Source: Chitinophagaceae bacterium (GTDB taxonomy: Bacteria > Bacteroidota > Bacteroidia > Chitinophagales > Chitinophagaceae). From it: 9,572 bases of DNA. Of this stretch, positions 6,687-9,572 are shown piece by piece; position 1 is the first letter of the stretch; each line of letters starts with the position of its first letter. Position numbers and translations under genes: made by a program. Location of the stretch: the NCBI GenBank assembly GCA_003456175.1, contig DMPB01000184.1, positions 389-9,960 of the forward strand, in the 5' to 3' direction. Below the pieces are notes generated by a model, which worked only from the letters and a program-made list of their open reading frames with translations, did not search any database and was not told where the DNA came from.

Positions 6687-6701
6687 CATCTTTGCACTGC
6701 A
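6687..6701 (+). promoter_or_regulatory. recO -7 element, very close to the start codon
   Basis: CATCTTTG at 6687-6694 differs by one base from TAnnTTTG, and only 6 nt separate it from the ATG at 6701. A start site 6-8 nt after the -7 element would fall on or next to the ATG, so the mRNA could be leaderless. The -33 region is weak (TTT at 6666-6668). The TTTGCACTGCA here matches the downstream part of the sodA promoter. Confidence 0.45.
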
Positions 6702-7441
6702 TGACCACCCACAGCACTAAAGGAATTGTACTACGTACCGTTGCTTATGGCGATACAAGCCTTATTGCACAAGTATATACCGAGCTGTTTGGTGTACAGA
6801 GCTACATGGTAAAGGGCGTTCGCAAAGCAGGCAAAAAGGGCGGTAATAAAGCCATCTATTTTCAGCCTGCCGCCATCTTAGAGATGGAAGTATACCACAA
6901 CGAGTTCAAAAGTTTACAATTCATCAAAACCTTCGACTGGGCTTATACGTACCAGCACATTTTCTTCGATGTGGTTCGTAATGCAGTAGCGTTATACATG
7001 GTAGAACTATTGCAACACTGCTTAAAACAACCTGAAGCAAACCCAGAACTGTTTTATCTCATTCACGATAGTTTGGTACATGCCGATAAAACAGATACAA
7101 CAACACTTGCCAATCTGCCGCTTTATTTTACCCTACACCTCGCTGCCGAATTAGGTTTTGAAATTCAGGGGCAGTACAGTAACCAAACACCTATACTCGA
7201 TTTAACTGAAGGCTGCTTTATTGCGCAAATACCAGCACACCAACATTACCTTACGGTAAATGATAGCGCCATTATCAGCGATATACAAAGCATTCATTTT
7301 TATGAAGCACTGGCTAATATTAAATTAAACCAAACAACACGAAGACAACTACTAGAAGCGCTACAGCAATACCTAGCCTTGCATGTAACCGATTTTGGTA
7401 CTATTAAATCTCTACCCGTATTACAAGCCGTACTTAACTAA
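6701..7441 (+). CDS. recO: DNA repair/recombination mediator RecO
   Basis: The ATG at 6701 gives 246 residues beginning [31 protein letters not shown], the standard RecO N-terminus. A TTG nine bases upstream would overlap the probable promoter. Residues 1-80 form the OB-fold that binds ssDNA ([24 protein letters not shown]); the rest is the helical domain ending in the usual [14 protein letters not shown]. RecO works with RecR to load RecA onto SSB-coated DNA in RecF-pathway repair. The zinc-binding cysteine cluster seen in some RecO proteins is absent. It is transcribed away from sodA and ends by overlapping the opposing amidohydrolase stop by 4 nt. A 13-bp repeat copy is at 7248-7260. Confidence 0.95.
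   Translation: MTTHSTKGIVLRTVAYGDTSLIAQVYTELFGVQSYMVKGVRKAGKKGGNKAIYFQPAAILEMEVYHNEFKSLQFIKTFDWAYTYQHIFFDVVRNAVALYMVELLQHCLKQPEANPELFYLIHDSLVHADKTDTTTLANLPLYFTLHLAAELGFEIQGQYSNQTPILDLTEGCFIAQIPAHQHYLTVNDSAIISDIQSIHFYEALANIKLNQTTRRQLLEALQQYLALHVTDFGTIKSLPVLQAVLN
7248..7260 (+). repeat. Copy 6 of 13-bp repeated word (inside recO)
   Basis: A-form copy, ACCTTACGGTAAA followed by TG. It encodes Y-L-T-V-N. Confidence 0.8.
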
Positions 7442-8592
7442 TGTAAGCGTTGTACACTACTATGCCGCAAGCACAATACCCCTGGTTGCTTACCAATAGC
7501 AAAACTCCCAAGCGTTGCCTCCATATTTAGTGCTTTAGCGCCATTGTAAGTTGCCCACTGCAATATTTTTACCAGTGGTATCTCCGGAAAGTGCTGTTGA
7601 ATGGTTTGTATTTCTTCCCAAATACTCAAACTATCATTACTGGCCAGACTATCGGTACCAAGTACCAGATAATCGTTCCACGCCAACCAGTCTGTAATAG
7701 GCGGAACTGTATGTTCAATGTATAAGTTAGCACGAATACAAATACACATATACACTTCAGGCAATCTATTATGCAACAAATGATTGTGCAACAACTCGCT
7801 GCTTAAAAAAGTATTGTGTACCAATATTAATGTGCCAGCAGGTTGTAAGTACGGCCATAGTGTATCAAGACTCGACTGACCTGAAGGCTCAAAAAAATCT
7901 GCTATAGGCACTTGCAGTACTTGATATAGGCGGTTAAAATCACTATCGGCAGGCTTAGAAAAAAATACATTTTCCGTAGGTGCTTCTTGGTTGTGTATGC
8001 TCACCACTTTGCCACTGCTATGTGCCAACAAGTTACGCACCAAGGTGGTACTAGTGCTGTAGGGTGCATGCGGTACTAACGTATTTTGTGCTGGCATTGC
8101 AGCCTCAAAAGCTTCGTACACTGCCATACCCTGCGCCAACCGAGTAGCTGCTATCGCCGGACTAAATCCGCTTACTTCAATAAAGTTATGAAACTGTAGC
8201 GGCGAGGCTAGCTTAGCAGCAATAGTTGCATCCGTATTGGCAATATCGCCAACCGCCTGAATGCCTTGCTGCCACATAGCATCCATAGCCTTTGCAGCAG
8301 CCTCATGCACTTGTACTGCAGGCATACCTCGGTGCCCTAGTATTTGCAAAATAAAATCTACCAAGCCGGTATGCTTGGGTATAAGTCCATGCAGATGGCT
8401 CAATTCAGTATGGCAGTGCACATTAATAAAGCCCGGGCATAACAAACCCATCACGGTTGTTACGTGGCCCGTTGCCGTTGGCGATAAGCTTACAATTGTA
8501 CCCGTACTATCAACCGTAAGCACCCAATGCGGCGGTAGTAATGCTGTACCTGTGAAAATGCCCTCACTTGCCCGATATTGCTGGTATTGCAT
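7438..8592 (-). CDS. Metal-dependent amidohydrolase (nucleoside/aminofutalosine deaminase branch)
   Basis: The product has 384 residues, with an N-terminal beta-sandwich piece (1-50) followed by a TIM-barrel amidohydrolase domain. Ligands are visible: H59 and H61 ([10 protein letters not shown]), H200 (SIHNQE), and D314 ([10 protein letters not shown]). H175 (VPHAPYS), E203 and H259 (LVHN) are the other expected catalytic or binding residues. The HxHxELS motif and LGTDSLASN point to the ATZ/TRZ-type branch that includes methylthioadenosine/SAH deaminases and aminofutalosine deaminase of menaquinone synthesis; I cannot choose between them. The usual CPxSNL loop reads CIRANL here (285-290). No other menaquinone gene is nearby. 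It is convergent with recO and divergent from prfA. Confidence 0.85.
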   Translation of the reverse strand: MQYQQYRASEGIFTGTALLPPHWVLTVDSTGTIVSLSPTATGHVTTVMGLLCPGFINVHCHTELSHLHGLIPKHTGLVDFILQILGHRGMPAVQVHEAAAKAMDAMWQQGIQAVGDIANTDATIAAKLASPLQFHNFIEVSGFSPAIAATRLAQGMAVYEAFEAAMPAQNTLVPHAPYSTSTTLVRNLLAHSSGKVVSIHNQEAPTENVFFSKPADSDFNRLYQVLQVPIADFFEPSGQSSLDTLWPYLQPAGTLILVHNTFLSSELLHNHLLHNRLPEVYMCICIRANLYIEHTVPPITDWLAWNDYLVLGTDSLASNDSLSIWEEIQTIQQHFPEIPLVKILQWATYNGAKALNMEATLGSFAIGKQPGVLCLRHSSVQRLH

Positions 8593-8596
8593 GGCT

Positions 8597-8604
8597 CAAA
8601 CTTA
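8597..8604 (-). promoter_or_regulatory. -7 element of the amidohydrolase, at the start codon
   Basis: On the minus strand TAAGTTTG (8604-8597) matches TAnnTTTG exactly, with only 4 nt to the ATG at 8592. A start site 6-8 nt downstream would fall within or at the ATG, suggesting a leaderless transcript. No clear TTTG lies 19 nt upstream. A 13-bp repeat copy (8619-8631) lies just upstream. Confidence 0.45.
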
Positions 8605-8616
8605 CTGCATTCAATA

Positions 8617-8633
8617 TAACCTTACGGTAAATG
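8617..8633 (+). repeat. Copy 7 of the repeated word; left arm of an inverted pair
   Basis: TAACCTTACGGTAAATG holds an exact A-form copy (8619-8631). It matches the reverse complement of 8702-8718 at 15 of 17 positions, so the two form an inverted pair with a 68-nt interval containing the prfA promoter. Confidence 0.85.
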
Positions 8634-8654
8634 AAGCCCGCAATCAAATTAGCA

Positions 8655-8684
8655 TTGGCAAGCATGCCAAATCTTGTACCTTTG
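8655..8684 (+). promoter_or_regulatory. prfA promoter with overlapping dyad
   Basis: TTG at 8655-8657, a 19-nt spacer, then TACCTTTG at 8677-8684 fit the Bacteroidota TTTG-N19-TAnnTTTG promoter well. Transcription would begin near 8690, about 60 nt before the ATG. A dyad, TTGGCA-AGCA-TGCCAA (8655-8670), covers the -33 element and could be an operator. The leader would hold a small GCCGC-CTGA-GCGGC hairpin (8687-8700) and a repeat copy (8702-8718). Confidence 0.6.
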
Positions 8685-8701
8685 CCGCCGCCTGAGCGGC
8701 A

Positions 8702-8718
8702 CATTTACCGCAAGTTTA
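8702..8718 (-). repeat. Copy 8 of the repeated word; right arm of the inverted pair
   Basis: On the minus strand this reads TAAACTTGCGGTAAATG, a G-form copy with one mismatch to the 13-bp word (8704-8716). It lies in the predicted prfA leader, 32 nt before the start codon. Confidence 0.75.
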
Positions 8719-8749
8719 GTACCTCCATGGTACACCAAAAAACCGATGT

Positions 8750-9572
8750 ATGATTGATCAGTTAGATGCCATAGAAGCTCGTTTTGAACAAGTAGGGGTA
8801 GCATTAACCAACCCTGAAATTATCAACAATCAAAAAGAGTTTCAAGCATATAGTAAAGAATACCGCAACCTTGAAAAAATTGTTGTGCCTTACCGTGAAT
8901 ACAAGCGTATAAAGGCCGATTTTGATTTTGCCAAAGAAAGTTTGAATGGTAATGATGACGAAATGAAAGAGCTCGCTAAAATGGAGCTTCCTGAACTGGA
9001 AGAACGCAAAGAGCAGCTCGAAAAAGAACTTACCAAACTACTCATTCCCAAAGACCCGCAAGACGATAAAAATGCGGTTATCGAATTACGAGCCGGCACC
9101 GGCGGCGATGAAGCAAGCTTGTTCGTTGGCGACTTACTTGGCATGTACCTACGCTACTGCAACAAAAAAGGTTGGAAAACTGCAATTGTAAGTGAAAGTG
9201 AAGGTACCGCAGGTGGTTACAAAGAGGTTATGTTAGAAGTTACCGGCGACGATGTATATGGCACATTGAAATTTGAAAGTGGTGTGCATCGTGTACAACG
9301 TGTGCCTGCTACTGAAACACAAGGCCGTGTACATACCAGTGCCGCTACTGTTGCCGTAATGCCCGAAGCCGAGGAAATTGATTTTGAATTGAAAGACAGC
9401 GACGTTAAAATGGAAACTGCCCGAAGCGGTGGTGCCGGTGGCCAGAACGTTAACAAGGTAGAAACCAAGGTAATGCTTACCCACATTCCTACTGGTACGG
9501 TGGTGATATGCCAAACCGAGCGTACCCAGCTGGGCAATCGTGAAAAGGCCATGCAAATGCTCCGTACCAAAC
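8750..9572 (+). CDS. prfA: Peptide chain release factor 1 (RF1), 5' part
   Basis: The frame is open from the ATG at 8750 to the window end, giving 274 residues of an expected 350-360. It starts [16 protein letters not shown], a standard RF1 N-terminus, with a coiled-coil domain 1 (about 1-100). The RF1-type tripeptide stop-codon reader PAT is present in [14 protein letters not shown], which separates it from RF2 (SPF). The GGQ motif that triggers peptidyl-tRNA hydrolysis is in [10 protein letters not shown]. The protein releases nascent chains at UAA and UAG. No programmed frameshift is visible. A TTG-N19-TACCTTTG promoter lies upstream. Missing: the C-terminal part beyond [12 protein letters not shown]. 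Confidence 0.97.
   Translation, partial: MIDQLDAIEARFEQVGVALTNPEIINNQKEFQAYSKEYRNLEKIVVPYREYKRIKADFDFAKESLNGNDDEMKELAKMELPELEERKEQLEKELTKLLIPKDPQDDKNAVIELRAGTGGDEASLFVGDLLGMYLRYCNKKGWKTAIVSESEGTAGGYKEVMLEVTGDDVYGTLKFESGVHRVQRVPATETQGRVHTSAATVAVMPEAEEIDFELKDSDVKMETARSGGAGGQNVNKVETKVMLTHIPTGTVVICQTERTQLGNREKAMQMLRTK

Noticed and set aside
8511..8520. ACCGTAAG in the amidohydrolase as another repeat copy
   Set aside because: The match is limited to eight bases and the flanks do not fit.
8261..8695. 144-codon plus-strand frame opposite the amidohydrolase gene
   Set aside because: It is rich in Cys and lacks family motifs, while the minus-strand frame encodes a clear amidohydrolase. It is a shadow.
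8746..8757. Three-codon reading frame (ATG TAT GAT TGA) overlapping the prfA start
   Set aside because: Such a short overlap arises easily by chance; nothing indicates a regulatory upstream ORF.
9217..9570. Two minus-strand frames opposite prfA
   Set aside because: Both lie opposite the conserved RF1 region with PAT and GGQ motifs and show no protein-like features.

Overview
The window looks like an ordinary chromosomal segment of a member of the Bacteroidota, probably Chitinophagales/Chitinophagaceae. The evidence is an AT-leaning composition, start codons without Shine-Dalgarno sequences, TAnnTTTG-type -7 promoter elements, short-signal lipoproteins with an I/L-T-A-C lipobox, and RecO, SOD and RF1 proteins of Bacteroidota character. 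The family-level placement is inference. There is no sign of phage, IS, CRISPR, tRNA or rRNA.

Layout. (1) 1-2608, plus strand: the 3' end of a DUF4434-like TIM-barrel protein, an exported GHL10 (DUF187) glycosidase-like protein and a lipoprotein with a NAGPA-type phosphodiester glycosidase domain. They are tightly spaced and closed by a good intrinsic terminator, so they look like one glycan-processing transcription unit. (2) 2613-5860, plus strand: a five-gene unit with gaps of 12 nt or less, or overlaps. It encodes an orphan lipoprotein, a membrane-anchored protein with internal repeats, a VOC/glyoxalase protein, a PfkB sugar kinase and a DHFR/RibD-C family reductase. No single pathway ties these together. 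(3) 5894-6565, minus strand: a Mn-type superoxide dismutase with its own terminator. (4) 6701-7441, plus strand: recO, divergent from sodA. (5) 7438-8592, minus strand: a metal-dependent amidohydrolase (nucleoside-deaminase branch), convergent with recO, their stop codons overlapping by 4 nt. (6) 8750-end, plus strand: prfA (release factor 1), cut by the window edge.

The most unusual signal is not a gene. A 13-bp word, ACCTTRCGGTAAA (usually followed by TG), occurs seven times exactly and an eighth time with one mismatch in 9.6 kb. Chance would give far fewer than one. The copies lie on both strands, inside genes in two different reading frames plus the antisense orientation, and between genes. 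Two copies form a 17-bp inverted pair between the amidohydrolase and prfA. This implies selection or copying at the DNA level, as for uptake-signal, Chi/KOPS-like or protein-binding words. I do not recognise it as a described element.

Other points of interest are two genes (recO and the amidohydrolase) whose -7 elements sit so close to the ATG that the transcripts may be leaderless, a dyad overlapping the prfA -33 element, and the repeat-containing membrane protein.
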